From positions 124,001 to 188,000 of the forward strand of contig NZ_SJPH01000004.1 in NCBI RefSeq assembly GCF_007859815.1: a stretch of DNA of 64,000 nt, in the 5' to 3' direction. The notes beneath the pieces are model-generated. The model saw nothing but the letters and a program-made list of their open reading frames with translations. It was not told where the DNA came from and made no database searches. Positions 34,166 to 43,572 of this stretch are shown one piece after another (within the stretch, counting starts at the first letter, position 1; the number at the start of each line of letters is the position of its first letter). The position numbers and the translations under genes are program-made. Origin of the DNA: Botrimarina hoheduenensis (lineage in GTDB: Bacteria > Planctomycetota > Planctomycetia > Pirellulales > Lacipirellulaceae).

Positions 34166-34969
34166 CTAACGGCGGCTGATTCCTGCCAGTGCGCTCAGAG
34201 CGAGCACCACCAGCAAACCGCTGCTGGGCTCGGGGACACCTTCGGCGAACTCGACCGCCTCTTCATAGAACGAGAAGTCAACGCCTGCGACGACGGGTGC
34301 CGGCCCCCCCTCTTCGAACGCCTCGAGCGCTCCTTCAAGCTCCTCGGCCAGGTCTTCGCTGACCAGCGCGTCGTGGGCGAGCCACACCATGTAGAACGGA
34401 TCACTCGTCGCAAGGCCCGTTACATCCAGCCGCATACGGGAAAGATACACGCCGTTCGCCGCGCCACCCGTCAGGCCAAACAGCGGATGATCATCGACGG
34501 CGCCAAAAACATCGGTCGTGGCGAACTGTGCCGGAGCAAAGGTGAACGCCACGCCCGGCTGGGCGGCAGCAAGGGGCTGGAAGTCGACCGTCCCAGAGCC
34601 ATCCCAAAAGAAAGTCGTGTCGTGTGCTCCGCCGAGCGAGAACGCCTCCAGCGAGAGAGTCAGGTCGGCCGAGCCAGGCAACGTGGTGCCAACTGGCACA
34701 CTGGGCGCCGAAAAGAAGCCGGGCTCGTCGCGCTCAAAGTCGTAGAAGAATGGGGGCGAAGCGGCCGCCGGGTTATAGAACACGGCTTCGAAGACCTTGG
34801 TCTCCAGATCAAAGAACGGCCCCCCCTCTTCCATGCCGAGGTCGGCAGCGGCGCCGATCGCCACTTTGCCTGCGACATCACGCACAAGCACGTCGCTGTG
34901 AGCGTAAACGGAGTTCGTAGCAACAAGGAGCATCGAAAATAGAATTGAACAAAGTCTCATGGTTAGCAT
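34166..34969 (-). CDS. PEP-CTERM protein with mature N-terminal His-Ser-Asp (paralogue)
   Basis: A 267-residue exported protein. The signal peptide (LCSILFSMLLVATNSVYA) should be cleaved before HSDVLVRDVAGKVAIG, again giving an N-terminal His. The body has FFYDFERDEPGFFSAP, AHDTTFFWDGSGTVDF and VYLSRMRLDVTGLATSDPFY, shared in pattern with the gene at 33132. The 45 residues before the sorting signal are very acidic (EDLAEELEGALEAFEEGG). It ends VPEPSSGLLVVLALSALAGISRR. No dockerin repeat is present, unlike its paralogue. Starts at 34969 and 34960 are both possible. Confidence 0.8.
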   Translation of the reverse strand: MLTMRLCSILFSMLLVATNSVYAHSDVLVRDVAGKVAIGAAADLGMEEGGPFFDLETKVFEAVFYNPAAASPPFFYDFERDEPGFFSAPSVPVGTTLPGSADLTLSLEAFSLGGAHDTTFFWDGSGTVDFQPLAAAQPGVAFTFAPAQFATTDVFGAVDDHPLFGLTGGAANGVYLSRMRLDVTGLATSDPFYMVWLAHDALVSEDLAEELEGALEAFEEGGPAPVVAGVDFSFYEEAVEFAEGVPEPSSGLLVVLALSALAGISRR

Positions 34970-35033
34970 CTCGTTGTTGAAGGATGGCGTAGGCAGTAGC
35001 CGCAGCCGAAAAAAACTCGAACTCTTACGTTCT

Positions 35034-35888
35034 TCATTGAGGAGGAATGGCGAAATTGAAGCCGGCGTCGCACCACTCGGCGATCTGGTCTTGCGCGATG
35101 GCATCGACGCGGCCGCAGGCGTACAGATAGTTGGCCACGCCTCCCGGATGCCGATCCACGGCGAGCTCGCCGGGATACAGCGCGGGATCGTTCTGATCGC
35201 CCGCCACCGTCTTCCAAACGGCCCGTTGCGCCGGGCCGTTGTTGTTGAGGTTCGTCGAGCTGAACCACTCGTAGGAATGAACGTGGTCGTAGTTGGCGGC
35301 GATGGCGGCGGTTGTGGCTTCGACCACCACCATGGTTTTGCACGTCTCTCTCAGCTTGTGGTAGCTATCCACAACGCCCGCTTCCTTGCGCTCCAGAGCC
35401 GCCGCCACCGCCGGGTTGGGGTGAGCCGTTGGCAGCTTCTCACGCAGGTAGCCGTTGAGCGCGTAGCTAGTCACCACCTCACGCCGATCGTCACCGTCGT
35501 CGATGACCGCGCCGCTGGCGTCTTCCTGCCGCCGTGTGCTGCGTACCACTCCCTCGATGCGGTCGCCGTGCTCGGGGCACAGCCGCACCGAGTCGACGCT
35601 TTCCGTATACGGCCGCAACGTTTCGATCCACGACAAGTCACGCGTGCTGACAACCCCGGAAGGCAAATTCTCGGTATCGATATGTCCTTCAAGCTGGGGC
35701 CAGCGGCCGTCGTGCGTATCGACAAACATCTGGATACCCAGACCGATCTGCTTGAGATTGTTCACGCACTGCATCCGTCGAGCGGAACTGCGGGCGGCCT
35801 GAACCGCGGGCAACAGCAGCGCAACGAGGATGCCGATAATGGCGATCACCACCAGCAGCTCAACCAGCGTAAAAGCGGTACGACGCAT
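35034..35888 (-). CDS. DUF1559 protein with prepilin-type N-terminus
   Basis: A 284-residue DUF1559-type protein with [20 protein letters not shown] directly after a five-residue basic leader, then [20 protein letters not shown]. The body has a paired-His stretch ([19 protein letters not shown]). Where other members have His-x9-Asp-Gly, this one has [20 protein letters not shown], so the terminal motif is altered. It is placed inside the PEP-CTERM/HSD gene set, 65 bases upstream of the HSD gene at 34166, and may be the envelope or secretion component of that set. Confidence 0.85.
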   Translation of the reverse strand: MRRTAFTLVELLVVIAIIGILVALLLPAVQAARSSARRMQCVNNLKQIGLGIQMFVDTHDGRWPQLEGHIDTENLPSGVVSTRDLSWIETLRPYTESVDSVRLCPEHGDRIEGVVRSTRRQEDASGAVIDDGDDRREVVTSYALNGYLREKLPTAHPNPAVAAALERKEAGVVDSYHKLRETCKTMVVVEATTAAIAANYDHVHSYEWFSSTNLNNNGPAQRAVWKTVAGDQNDPALYPGELAVDRHPGGVANYLYACGRVDAIAQDQIAEWCDAGFNFAIPPQ

Positions 35889-36064
35889 CGGTTTTCATCT
35901 CCGAGGAACGCAATCCGGAGTAATGCCGATCTCGCCCCAAGAGTTGGCCTCGTTGCCCTTTAAGCACGGCGCACATTCACGCAGCACGAAAAAAGCGAAG
36001 CGACAGGGAGGCGCGCTGCCCGCAAGGAATCAGGCAGCAAGCTCGGCGATCGTGAGAGAGACGA

Positions 36065-36493
36065 TCAGCCGCGACAGGGAGGGCCACGTGCCGTGGCCTG
36101 CTCGATCATCGCCCCGATGAGCGTGTGATCGGTGGCGAGGGGGGCGCTCGACAGAGTGGCCAGCAACACGGGTTGAGCCGGTGCCGAAGACCTCGCGGTT
36201 CTTAGTTGTGCCAGCAGAGAGCACGCGACGCAGTCGCCGTGCGCGGTGCCGGGGTCCGTCGCGGCGTTGAAACCCGGCGATTTCGTTTCGGCCGGACAAG
36301 TCACCCCGTGGCAGCACGAGCAGCCCGGAGCAGCCGACGCTTCATCCTGGGGGACTGCGGACACTCCGCTATCCGAGACCGACGATCCGCAGCACCGCCC
36401 GCCGTGAACGTGCAGGCCCTCGCCGCCGGCCGCTATCAACAGATAGAGGCTCGCCAGGAGTGTCGCGACGGTGCGTTGCAGCTTGCCAGACAT
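36065..36493 (-). CDS. Small Cys/His-rich membrane-anchored protein (paralogue)
   Basis: A 142-residue protein with one membrane helix (TVATLLASLYLLIAAGGEGL), then HVHGGRCCGSS, then GCSCCHGVTCPAE and HGDCVACSLLAQLR. The pattern helix, His, Cys pair, CxCCHxxxC and DCxxC matches the 32720-33094 product. Ten cysteines in a probably periplasmic or surface domain point to metal binding or disulfides. It is the first gene of the leftward set, 176 bases upstream of the DUF1559 gene, and divergent from the VWA gene. Confidence 0.62.
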   Translation of the reverse strand: MSGKLQRTVATLLASLYLLIAAGGEGLHVHGGRCCGSSVSDSGVSAVPQDEASAAPGCSCCHGVTCPAETKSPGFNAATDPGTAHGDCVACSLLAQLRTARSSAPAQPVLLATLSSAPLATDHTLIGAMIEQATARGPPCRG

Positions 36494-36588
36494 AGACTCT
36501 CGATGATAGGCGGTGGGGCAACCCGCTGCAAGCTTCAAGCCCGACGAAATGCATGGCGGTTCTCTGGTCGGACGCCTATCGTTGGCGT

Positions 36589-38337
36589 ATGGCAACACGC
36601 GACCAACTCGGCGGCGTCATCCACTCGTACCAGCGGTACGACCCGGTGCGGTTTCCTTCCCCCACCGAGCCCCCGCCGGACGTCGTCTCGGCCGCGTTCG
36701 AGCACGCGCTGATGTTTGGCGAGCGGCGCGAGCTAACCGCCGAAGAGCTGGCGCGGGCGGTGCATCTTGATCCCAGCCAGATCGCGGGCCTGGGGCCCTC
36801 GATCGACGCCCTGCGGGCCATGCTCGAAGAGCGCAAGCGGAAGATCCTCGCCACCTACGAAACCCGCAAGGCGATCAAGCGGGCTCGCAAGGCGTTGCAC
36901 GCCGCCGCGGCCGGGGCCAAGCCGCCTACGAAACTGGCCGATCGCTACCACCAGGCGATCCGCACCGAGCAGCTCCGCGAGCTCGAACGGCTGTGGTACG
37001 CCACCGGCGACGACAGCAGCCCGTTCGCTCGGCAAGTGGTGCAGGTCCTGGAGCGCATGGGCGACAAGTACCAGGTGGACGAGCTAGACGCAAAGTACGC
37101 CTTCACGGGGCGCGAGGCGATGACCGTCGAGAAAGCGCTCGAAGTGAAGGAGGAGCTCGAAAAAATCGATGAGCTGCTCAAGCAACTCGAGGAAGCCGCC
37201 AAGACGGCGCAAATCGGTGTCATCGATCTGGAGATGCTTAGCGAGTTCGCCGAGCCGGGCGACGTCGATCAGCTCTCCGCTCTGCAGCAGCAGGTGCAGG
37301 ACTACCTGCGAGACATCGCCGAGCAACAAGGCCTCGCCGAAGGCAAAGGGGGGGGCTCGTTCCAGCTCACCCCCAAGGCCTACCGCGTTTTTCAGAGCAA
37401 GCTGCTCCAGCGGCTGTTCGGCCAACTCGAGGCGTCGCGCACCGGTCGGCATACGGGCGACATCTCGGGCGAAGGGGCCGTAGAAACCCAACGCACCAAA
37501 CCGTTCGAGTTCGGCGACTCGATCGCCAACATGGACGTGGTAAGCACCTTCACCAACGCGCTTCTGCGCGAAGCCGCCCAGCCCCAGCCCCCGGCCGCGG
37601 GAGACACCCCGCAACAAAAGCCTCGCGGATTCCGGTTGCGATCCGACGACATTGTCGTCCACAAGACACGGAACACCCCCAAGGCCGCGACGACCGTCGT
37701 CATGGACATGTCGGGGTCGATGCGCTACGACGGCCAGTACATCAACGTGAAGCGCATGGCGCTCGCACTGCAGGGGCTGCTCCGCAGCGAGTACCCGGGC
37801 GACTATCTCTCGTTCATCGAGGCGTACAGCTTCGCGAAGCCCGTTGAACCGGGTCGACTCATCAACCTGATGCCCAAGCCGGTCACGATCAGCAACCCGG
37901 TCGTGCAGCTTCGTGCGGACATGAGCCGCGATGACATCTCCGAGCAGATGGTGCCGCCGCACTTCACCAATCTGCAACACGGGCTGGCGCTGGCACGGCG
38001 GCAATTGAGCGCTCAGGACACCCCCAATCGCCAGATCGTGCTGATCACCGACGGCCTGCCGACCGCGCACTTCGAGGGCGAAACGCTCTACCTGCTCTAC
38101 CCGCCCGACCCCCGTACCGAGGCCGCCACGCTGCGCGAGGGGCTGCTCTGTCAGCGGGCAGGCATCACGATCAACCTGTTCCTGCTCCCGAGCTGGTCGC
38201 AGACCGAAGAGGACGTGCGGTTCGGCTACCGCCTCGCCGAATCCACCAAGGGACGGGTCTTTTTTACCGCCGGACACGATCTGGATCGGTATGTGGTGTG
38301 GGACTATCTCTCGCGGCGGCGGGAGATTCTGGGCTAA
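36589..38337 (+). CDS. VWA (von Willebrand factor A) domain protein
   Basis: About 582 residues, apparently cytoplasmic. The N-terminal half is helical, with a strong coiled-coil-like segment (EVKEELEKIDELLKQLEEAA). The C-terminal third is a VWA domain with an intact MIDAS metal site: VVMDMSGSMRYDGQ, the later Thr/Asp positions, and IVLITDGLPTAHFEGE. This CoxE-like arrangement is often encoded near an AAA+ ATPase of MoxR type, but none is adjacent here. An upstream ATG at 36553 is also in frame. It probably assists assembly of a protein complex in a metal-dependent way. Confidence 0.85.
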   Translation: MATRDQLGGVIHSYQRYDPVRFPSPTEPPPDVVSAAFEHALMFGERRELTAEELARAVHLDPSQIAGLGPSIDALRAMLEERKRKILATYETRKAIKRARKALHAAAAGAKPPTKLADRYHQAIRTEQLRELERLWYATGDDSSPFARQVVQVLERMGDKYQVDELDAKYAFTGREAMTVEKALEVKEELEKIDELLKQLEEAAKTAQIGVIDLEMLSEFAEPGDVDQLSALQQQVQDYLRDIAEQQGLAEGKGGGSFQLTPKAYRVFQSKLLQRLFGQLEASRTGRHTGDISGEGAVETQRTKPFEFGDSIANMDVVSTFTNALLREAAQPQPPAAGDTPQQKPRGFRLRSDDIVVHKTRNTPKAATTVVMDMSGSMRYDGQYINVKRMALALQGLLRSEYPGDYLSFIEAYSFAKPVEPGRLINLMPKPVTISNPVVQLRADMSRDDISEQMVPPHFTNLQHGLALARRQLSAQDTPNRQIVLITDGLPTAHFEGETLYLLYPPDPRTEAATLREGLLCQRAGITINLFLLPSWSQTEEDVRFGYRLAESTKGRVFFTAGHDLDRYVVWDYLSRRREILG

Positions 38338-38564
38338 ATCGCCCTCCGTTTGCCGATGTAGCGGAAAACCGACACGCCTTCCGCTGCGTAGGCAGGGAAC
38401 CAATTAGGCCTCGTCAGGATCCGCTCGCTAGATCGGTTTCTGGTCGCCGACCGAGCCCCTCAACTTGGCGCTCCAGCGGATCGGCCCGTTCTGATATGAT
38501 TCGCGGCTTGCCCAGATTGCCGTAGGGTCGCCTGATCGGCCCACTCGCCCCCGGGCTCACCAGC

Positions 38565-40517
38565 ATGGAGTTGCTCCGCACGATGCCCTTTCCGCTGCGT
38601 ACGCTTTCGCTTGCTGCCCTGTTGGGCGGTATGGCTTGGTTATCACTGGCCCCTGTCGCCACGGCGGCCGTTCCCGCGGTCGATCAGCTGCTGCCCAACG
38701 ACAGCGTCGGGCTGCTGTGGCTGCCGAACGTGCCCGATTTCCGCCAACGCTGGGACAAAACCCAGTTGGGCGAGCTCGCGGCCGATGAGCGGCTGGACGC
38801 CTTCCTGGAGAAGCTCAGCCAGCGGCTGGAAGAAAAGGTCGGCGGGCTCGAGGACAAGCTCGGGGTGACGATGAAGGACTTTAACGACGCCGCCTCGGGG
38901 CAAGCCGCGGTCGCGATGCTCGGCGTGACGTCGGCTCGGCCGCGTGCGGCGGTGGTCGCACTGGTGGACGCCACGGGGCGCGACCAGCAAGCCAAAGAAC
39001 TCCTGAGCCGCATCGATACGCGCCTCATGCAACGCGGCAGCGAGAAGCTCTCGGCAGCGGGTGCCAAGATCACGGTCTACCGGGTCCCCCCGGCCGAGGA
39101 TGCCAAGGACAAAACCCCCCGCACCGTGGCCTGCTTTCACGAAGCCAACTGCGTTGTCGCGACCGACAACCAAGCGGTCGCCGAAGAACTCGCTACGCGG
39201 CTGACCAAGCCCGCGGCGAATCTACCCTCACTGAGTCAGAACCAGGCGTACAGCACCACCCGCAAGAACGCCCGGCTGGCCGCCCGGGGGGTGACCGAGA
39301 CGGTCGTGTGGTTCATCGACCCGTTCGGCTACGACACCGCGGCGCGCTCGCTCGAGCCGGTCGAGACCCTCCCGGACAAGAAGGACCGCGTCACCCTGAT
39401 GCGTGAGCAGGGCTTCGACGCCGTGAAAGGCGTGGGCGGCCTGATCGCCATGGCGTCGGACGCCCGCCGCGACTTTGTCCATCACACATCGATCTACGCC
39501 CCGCCCAAGCCCGGCGGCAGCGGCAAGGCGACCGACCGTTATGACGGTGCCCTGCGGATGTTCGAGCTCCCCAACACGGCCGAGCTGTCGGTCGAGCCGT
39601 GGGCCCCACGTGTGGTGGCCAGCTACAAGACGATTCGTCTGGACTTGGTGAACCTGTTTGACAATGTCGGCTCGCTCTTCAGCGCTTTCGCCGGCTACGA
39701 CAACGCGTTCGAAACCACCATGGAGTACTTCGAGAACGATCCCTATGGGCCGAAGATCAACCTCCGCAACGAGATCGTCGCTAAGCTCGGCGATCGTGTG
39801 GTTGTCATGACCGACTACAAGAAGCCGATCACCCCCGAGAGCGAACGCTATCTGATGGTGTTCGACGCCCGCGATGCTGCGGCGATCGAAGAGCCGCTCC
39901 GCAAGTGGATGACCAACGACGGTGCCGAGCTGAAGGCGGTTGATGGCGTCCCCTATTGGGAAATCGTGCCTGAGGAAGAACTCAACGGGCCAGTCGAGAT
40001 CGACGGCCTGCTCCCCCTCGACGCCGAACTCGACACCACCCCGCGCGAAGAGCGTGTCTTCCGGCGGGCAGCGGTCTGCCTGCACCAAAATCAGCTGGTC
40101 GTGGGCTCAGACGTGGAGTTCCTCAAGCAGGCCTTGTTTGGCGTGACCGAAGCCGAGTCACTCCAGGGGAGTATCGATCTGGCCGCGACGCTCAACGAGC
40201 TGAAGCAGATCGCCCCGGGCCCGCGGTGCGCGTGGACCTTCAGCCGCACCGACCAAACCCTCGGCAGCGTTTACGAGCTCGTGCGACAGGGCAAGATGCC
40301 CGAATCGGAGAGCTTCTTCGGTCGGTTCCTGAACCGCGTGCTCACGAGCGACGAGCAGCGTGAGGTGGGCGCGGTTCGCGATCAGCGGATCGATGGCGCC
40401 GAGCTGCCCCCGTTTGCCGAGGTGGAGTCGTACTTCGGCCCGTCGGCGCGCTCGGGCAAGACCGAAAAAGACGGCTGGACCATCAGCGGTGTTGTGCTGC
40501 GCCGGACGGGTGGTTGA
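38565..40517 (+). CDS. Secreted DUF3352-like protein
   Basis: A 650-residue exported protein with a signal peptide (LRTLSLAALLGGMAWLSLAP to TAA). It begins with DQLLPNDSVGLLWLPNVPDF, a start typical of DUF3352-like planctomycete proteins, and has several segments of the same alpha/beta look: VAMLGVTSARPRAAVVALVD, TVACFHEANCVVATDNQAVA and AAVCLHQNQLVVGSDVEFLK. The last two are clearly similar, so the protein contains an internal repeat. Function unknown. The ATG at 38583 is an alternative start. Confidence 0.75.
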   Translation: MELLRTMPFPLRTLSLAALLGGMAWLSLAPVATAAVPAVDQLLPNDSVGLLWLPNVPDFRQRWDKTQLGELAADERLDAFLEKLSQRLEEKVGGLEDKLGVTMKDFNDAASGQAAVAMLGVTSARPRAAVVALVDATGRDQQAKELLSRIDTRLMQRGSEKLSAAGAKITVYRVPPAEDAKDKTPRTVACFHEANCVVATDNQAVAEELATRLTKPAANLPSLSQNQAYSTTRKNARLAARGVTETVVWFIDPFGYDTAARSLEPVETLPDKKDRVTLMREQGFDAVKGVGGLIAMASDARRDFVHHTSIYAPPKPGGSGKATDRYDGALRMFELPNTAELSVEPWAPRVVASYKTIRLDLVNLFDNVGSLFSAFAGYDNAFETTMEYFENDPYGPKINLRNEIVAKLGDRVVVMTDYKKPITPESERYLMVFDARDAAAIEEPLRKWMTNDGAELKAVDGVPYWEIVPEEELNGPVEIDGLLPLDAELDTTPREERVFRRAAVCLHQNQLVVGSDVEFLKQALFGVTEAESLQGSIDLAATLNELKQIAPGPRCAWTFSRTDQTLGSVYELVRQGKMPESESFFGRFLNRVLTSDEQREVGAVRDQRIDGAELPPFAEVESYFGPSARSGKTEKDGWTISGVVLRRTGG

Positions 40518-40771
40518 GGTTTCCGCCTCGCGAACCGCTTGCGCGGGGCGCTACCGAGCGCGCGGGCGAGAGAGCCGTAAGCGTCTTTTTCGCGGTACAG
40601 GTCGTGATTCTCTCCGCGGCTGGCGCGGCACCTCCGTGCGACACGCACTAGTCGTGTGTGCGACAAGCACTAGGCGCTCAGAGGCGGGGTGCGTCACGCT
40701 ACGGCTTGAGCCATGGCTCGTGTCCGCGGCTCGCTCTCTGCCCTTGGCCCCCCGCTTAGCAGCCCCGCCCG

Positions 40772-42205
40772 ATGTCCGACCCCCACCAGACGTACGAGAA
40801 CCCACTCATCAGCCGCTACGCCTCGCGGGCGATGGCTTCGGTGTGGGGTGCCCAGCGGAAGTTTTCGACGTGGCGCCGGCTGTGGATCGCGCTGGCCGAG
40901 GCCGAGGCCGAACTCGGCCTGCCGATCACCACGGCGCAACTCGACGAGCTGCGGGCGAAGGCCGACGACATCGATTTCGAGGCCGCGGCGGCTTACGAGG
41001 CCAAGCTCCGCCACGACGTGATGGCCCACGTCCACACGTACGGCGACGTCTGCCCCGCCGCCAAGCCGATCATCCATTTGGGGGCCACCAGCAACTTTGT
41101 TGTCGATAATGCCGACCTGGTGCTCGTGCGTGAGTCGCTCGAGTTGGTCGCCCAGCGGCTGGCGGCCGTGATCGACGCGCTGGGCGCTTTCATCGCCACG
41201 CACCGCGCGCTGCCGACCCTCGGCTTCACCCACCTCCAGCCCGCCCAACCGACCACCGTCGGCAAGCGCGCTACGCTGTGGTGTTACGATCTGGTGCTCG
41301 ATCTGGCGGAGGTCGAACACCGGCTCGCTTCGCTCCGCGCGCGTAGCGTTAAAGGAACCACCGGCACGCAGGCCAGCTTTCTCGAACTTTTCGCGGGGGA
41401 CCACGCCAAAGTGCGCGAGCTGGAACGCCGGGTTGCAGCAAAGATTGGCTTCGACGCCTCGTATGCGGTCACCGGCCAGACCTATCCGCGGAAGGTCGAT
41501 GCCCAGGTGCTCGACTGCCTGGCCGGCGTCGCCGCCAGCGCGCACAAAGCGACCACCGACCTGCGCATTCTGGCGATGCGCAAAGAGATCGAGGAGCCGT
41601 TCGAGCCGCATCAGATCGGCTCCTCGGCGATGCCCTACAAACGCAATCCCATGCGGAGCGAGCGGATCGGCGGTCTCGCACGGTTCGTGATGAGTCTCGC
41701 CCAAAACGGTGCGGCCACGCACGCCACGCAGTGGATGGAGCGCACGCTTGACGACTCGGCCAATCGCCGTCTGTCGCTGCCCCAAGCCTTTTTGGGAGTC
41801 GATGCGATCCTCGTCATCTATGAGAACGTCGCGCGGGGGCTCGTGGCGTACCCCCAGGTGATCGCCCGGAATCTGGCGGCAGAGCTCCCCTTTATGATCA
41901 CCGAAAACGTGCTGATGGAGGCGGTCAAAGCCGGGGGCGATCGCCAAGAGCTGCACGAACGGATCCGCCAGCACAGCCAGGCGGCGGGCGCTGTCGTGAA
42001 GCAGCAAGGGGGCGCGAACGATCTGCTCGACCGCTTGCGCGGCGACAAGGCGTTCGCGGCGGTCGATCTCGATCAGATCGCCGACCCGGCGCAACTCGTC
42101 GGCCGCGCACCAGAGCAGGTCGACGAGTTCCTCGCCGAGGTCGTCGAGCCAATCCGCCAGCGCTACGCCAACCGACAAGCAGAGCAAGAAGCGCTCCGGG
42201 TGTGA
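40772..42205 (+). CDS. purB: Adenylosuccinate lyase
   Basis: Catalyses two fumarate-releasing steps in purine synthesis (SAICAR to AICAR, adenylosuccinate to AMP), in the cytoplasm. The 477-residue product has the superfamily signature [28 protein letters not shown] and [14 protein letters not shown], which supplies the catalytic His. [20 protein letters not shown] at the N-terminus matches the eukaryote-like PurB branch. About 250 bases upstream hold no gene. Confidence 0.95.
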   Translation: MSDPHQTYENPLISRYASRAMASVWGAQRKFSTWRRLWIALAEAEAELGLPITTAQLDELRAKADDIDFEAAAAYEAKLRHDVMAHVHTYGDVCPAAKPIIHLGATSNFVVDNADLVLVRESLELVAQRLAAVIDALGAFIATHRALPTLGFTHLQPAQPTTVGKRATLWCYDLVLDLAEVEHRLASLRARSVKGTTGTQASFLELFAGDHAKVRELERRVAAKIGFDASYAVTGQTYPRKVDAQVLDCLAGVAASAHKATTDLRILAMRKEIEEPFEPHQIGSSAMPYKRNPMRSERIGGLARFVMSLAQNGAATHATQWMERTLDDSANRRLSLPQAFLGVDAILVIYENVARGLVAYPQVIARNLAAELPFMITENVLMEAVKAGGDRQELHERIRQHSQAAGAVVKQQGGANDLLDRLRGDKAFAAVDLDQIADPAQLVGRAPEQVDEFLAEVVEPIRQRYANRQAEQEALRV

Positions 42206-42235
42206 GCGACTTAATGCTACTTTCCCCAAACAGAC

Positions 42236-42252
42236 TAGAGGCTTAGCCTCTA
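42236..42252 (+). terminator. Short hairpin after purB
   Basis: TAGAGGC (42236-42242) pairs with GCCTCTA (42246-42252) around a TTA loop, 30 bases after the purB stop, followed by ATTAAAT. A weak terminator or transcript-end hairpin. Confidence 0.4.
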
Positions 42253-42299
42253 ATTAAATACGACCCAGAGCTTCACTCGTTTCGCCGAAGGTAGCATTC

Positions 42300-42737
42300 A
42301 TGGAGATCGATGATCCGATCGTTGCCTTCATCGGGGAAAGCAATCTGGAAGCGATCCAGGTAGCGCAGATGCTAATCGACCAAGGCCTTTCCGCTCATGC
42401 AGAAGCGGACGAGTCGGTTGTTGGTTTGTGGGCCTTTGGCAAGCTTCCCCAAATACATCAGCCGCGGGTTTGGATTGGCAAGAAAGATCAGGAAGAAGCC
42501 CGCGACATTCTGGCAACCTACGAGCAGAAGAAAAGAGAACGACGCAAGAACGCCATGGCGGCCGGCGATGCGACGGTCGAGGCCCTGTGTGAGGAATGTG
42601 GTAAGTCTTCGACCTACCCCTCTAAATTTAGTGGCACGGTGCAAGAGTGCCGTCATTGTCGAGCCAATCTCGACGTCGGCGAATTCGACTGGCCGTATGA
42701 CGATCCCGAAGCGATCGAGAGCGCTGACGAGGAATAA
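42300..42737 (+). CDS. DUF2007-type protein with C-terminal zinc ribbon
   Basis: A 145-residue soluble protein. Residues 5-75 resemble the DUF2007 putative signal-transducing domain: NLEAIQVAQMLIDQGLSAHA, then VWIGKKDQEEARDILATYE. After a Lys/Arg-rich helix comes a zinc ribbon (ALCEECGKSSTYPSKF and QECRHCRANLDVG, CxxC twice). The ribbon suggests contact with nucleic acid or another protein. It is separate from purB and convergent with the Fur-family gene. The product's role is unknown. Confidence 0.82.
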   Translation: MEIDDPIVAFIGESNLEAIQVAQMLIDQGLSAHAEADESVVGLWAFGKLPQIHQPRVWIGKKDQEEARDILATYEQKKRERRKNAMAAGDATVEALCEECGKSSTYPSKFSGTVQECRHCRANLDVGEFDWPYDDPEAIESADEE

Positions 42738-42773
42738 CGCCCCCCCCTCTCACTCTGATCCCCTCCCGCGGAA

Positions 42774-43325
42774 TTAGATCAGATCCAGCGGCGAGCGGCG
42801 GCGGTGGCGTTTGGCGGCGCAGTCCGGGCAGATGCCGGTCAGGATCAGCCGGCGTCCGCCTGTCAGGCGGAACCCGTTCTCGCTGGCCACCTCCTCGCAG
42901 AGGGCGTCCATCGCCTCGCTGCGGAACTCCACCAGCTGATTGCACGCCTCGCAGTGCAGATGATCGTGCTGGGGGTAGCCATAATCGTGTTCGTACACGC
43001 TCCGGCCGCCGAGCGTCATCTTGCGCAGGAGGCCCGCCTCGACCAGCTCGTCGAGCGCTCGGTAGACAGTCGCTCGACTGACCCGGGCAGCGCTGGAACG
43101 GGACTCGGTCGCCTTGGCGTCGAGCTGATCGATCAGCTCGTCCGCGTCGAAGTGCGAGTGACTGGCAAAGACGTGATCGATCAGCACCCGCCGCTGCTGA
43201 GTGGTCCGCTTGCCCTTGCTCTGCAGGTACTCCTCGAACCGCTGCTGCGGGGTCATCGAGACCCGCACCTGTCCCAGCGGGTGCTTAGCCGATGAGGACT
43301 TAGCGGTCGAAGAGGGCGAGATCAT
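42774..43325 (-). CDS. fur: Fur-family metal-responsive regulator
   Basis: A 183-residue DNA-binding repressor. The winged-helix part covers QQRRVLIDHVFASHSHFDAD to VSRATVYRALDELVEAGLL. The regulatory metal site is in EHDYGYPQHDHLHCEACNQL, and ICPDCAAKRHRRR gives a second CxxC, so a structural zinc site is likely. Whether it senses iron (Fur) or zinc (Zur) cannot be told; fur is given as the family symbol. The ATG at 43325 gives an N-terminus about 25 residues longer than usual; MTPQQRFEEYL is an alternative start. It lies 6 kb from the HSD/all3515-like set, which could be a target. Confidence 0.88.
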   Translation of the reverse strand: MISPSSTAKSSSAKHPLGQVRVSMTPQQRFEEYLQSKGKRTTQQRRVLIDHVFASHSHFDADELIDQLDAKATESRSSAARVSRATVYRALDELVEAGLLRKMTLGGRSVYEHDYGYPQHDHLHCEACNQLVEFRSEAMDALCEEVASENGFRLTGGRRLILTGICPDCAAKRHRRRSPLDLI

Positions 43326-43572
43326 CCGGTCTGCTGTCACAATGGTCGTGGAAAGCGGAGCAATGCCGCCACTGGCACCGCCCGCTAGCACCGATCATAG
43401 GCCGACGAGGGCCGGCAAACAACAATCAGCCCGCCAGCAGGCTGCGCAGGCGAAGGCAAAGGCGCAGGCGAAGGGATGCAAGCGAAGGCAGCGCACCGCA
43501 GCAGCCTCGGGGCGATGACGGGCTGCGTTCCGCGGCTTGGCAAAAGTGCTCCGCGCGAGTTTAGGCGGAGCC

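Noticed and set aside
37084..38403. 439-codon open frame antisense to the VWA gene
   Set aside because: The sense strand has an intact MIDAS motif and coherent domain structure; the antisense product is His/Arg/Gly-rich without motif.
40694..42229. 511-codon open frame antisense to purB
   Set aside because: PurB on the plus strand has complete family motifs; the antisense product has no recognisable domain. Long antisense frames are expected in high-GC coding DNA.
42774..43325. Calling the Fur-family protein Zur
   Set aside because: The metal-site residues visible by eye do not separate Fur from Zur, and the possible target set is several kb away.
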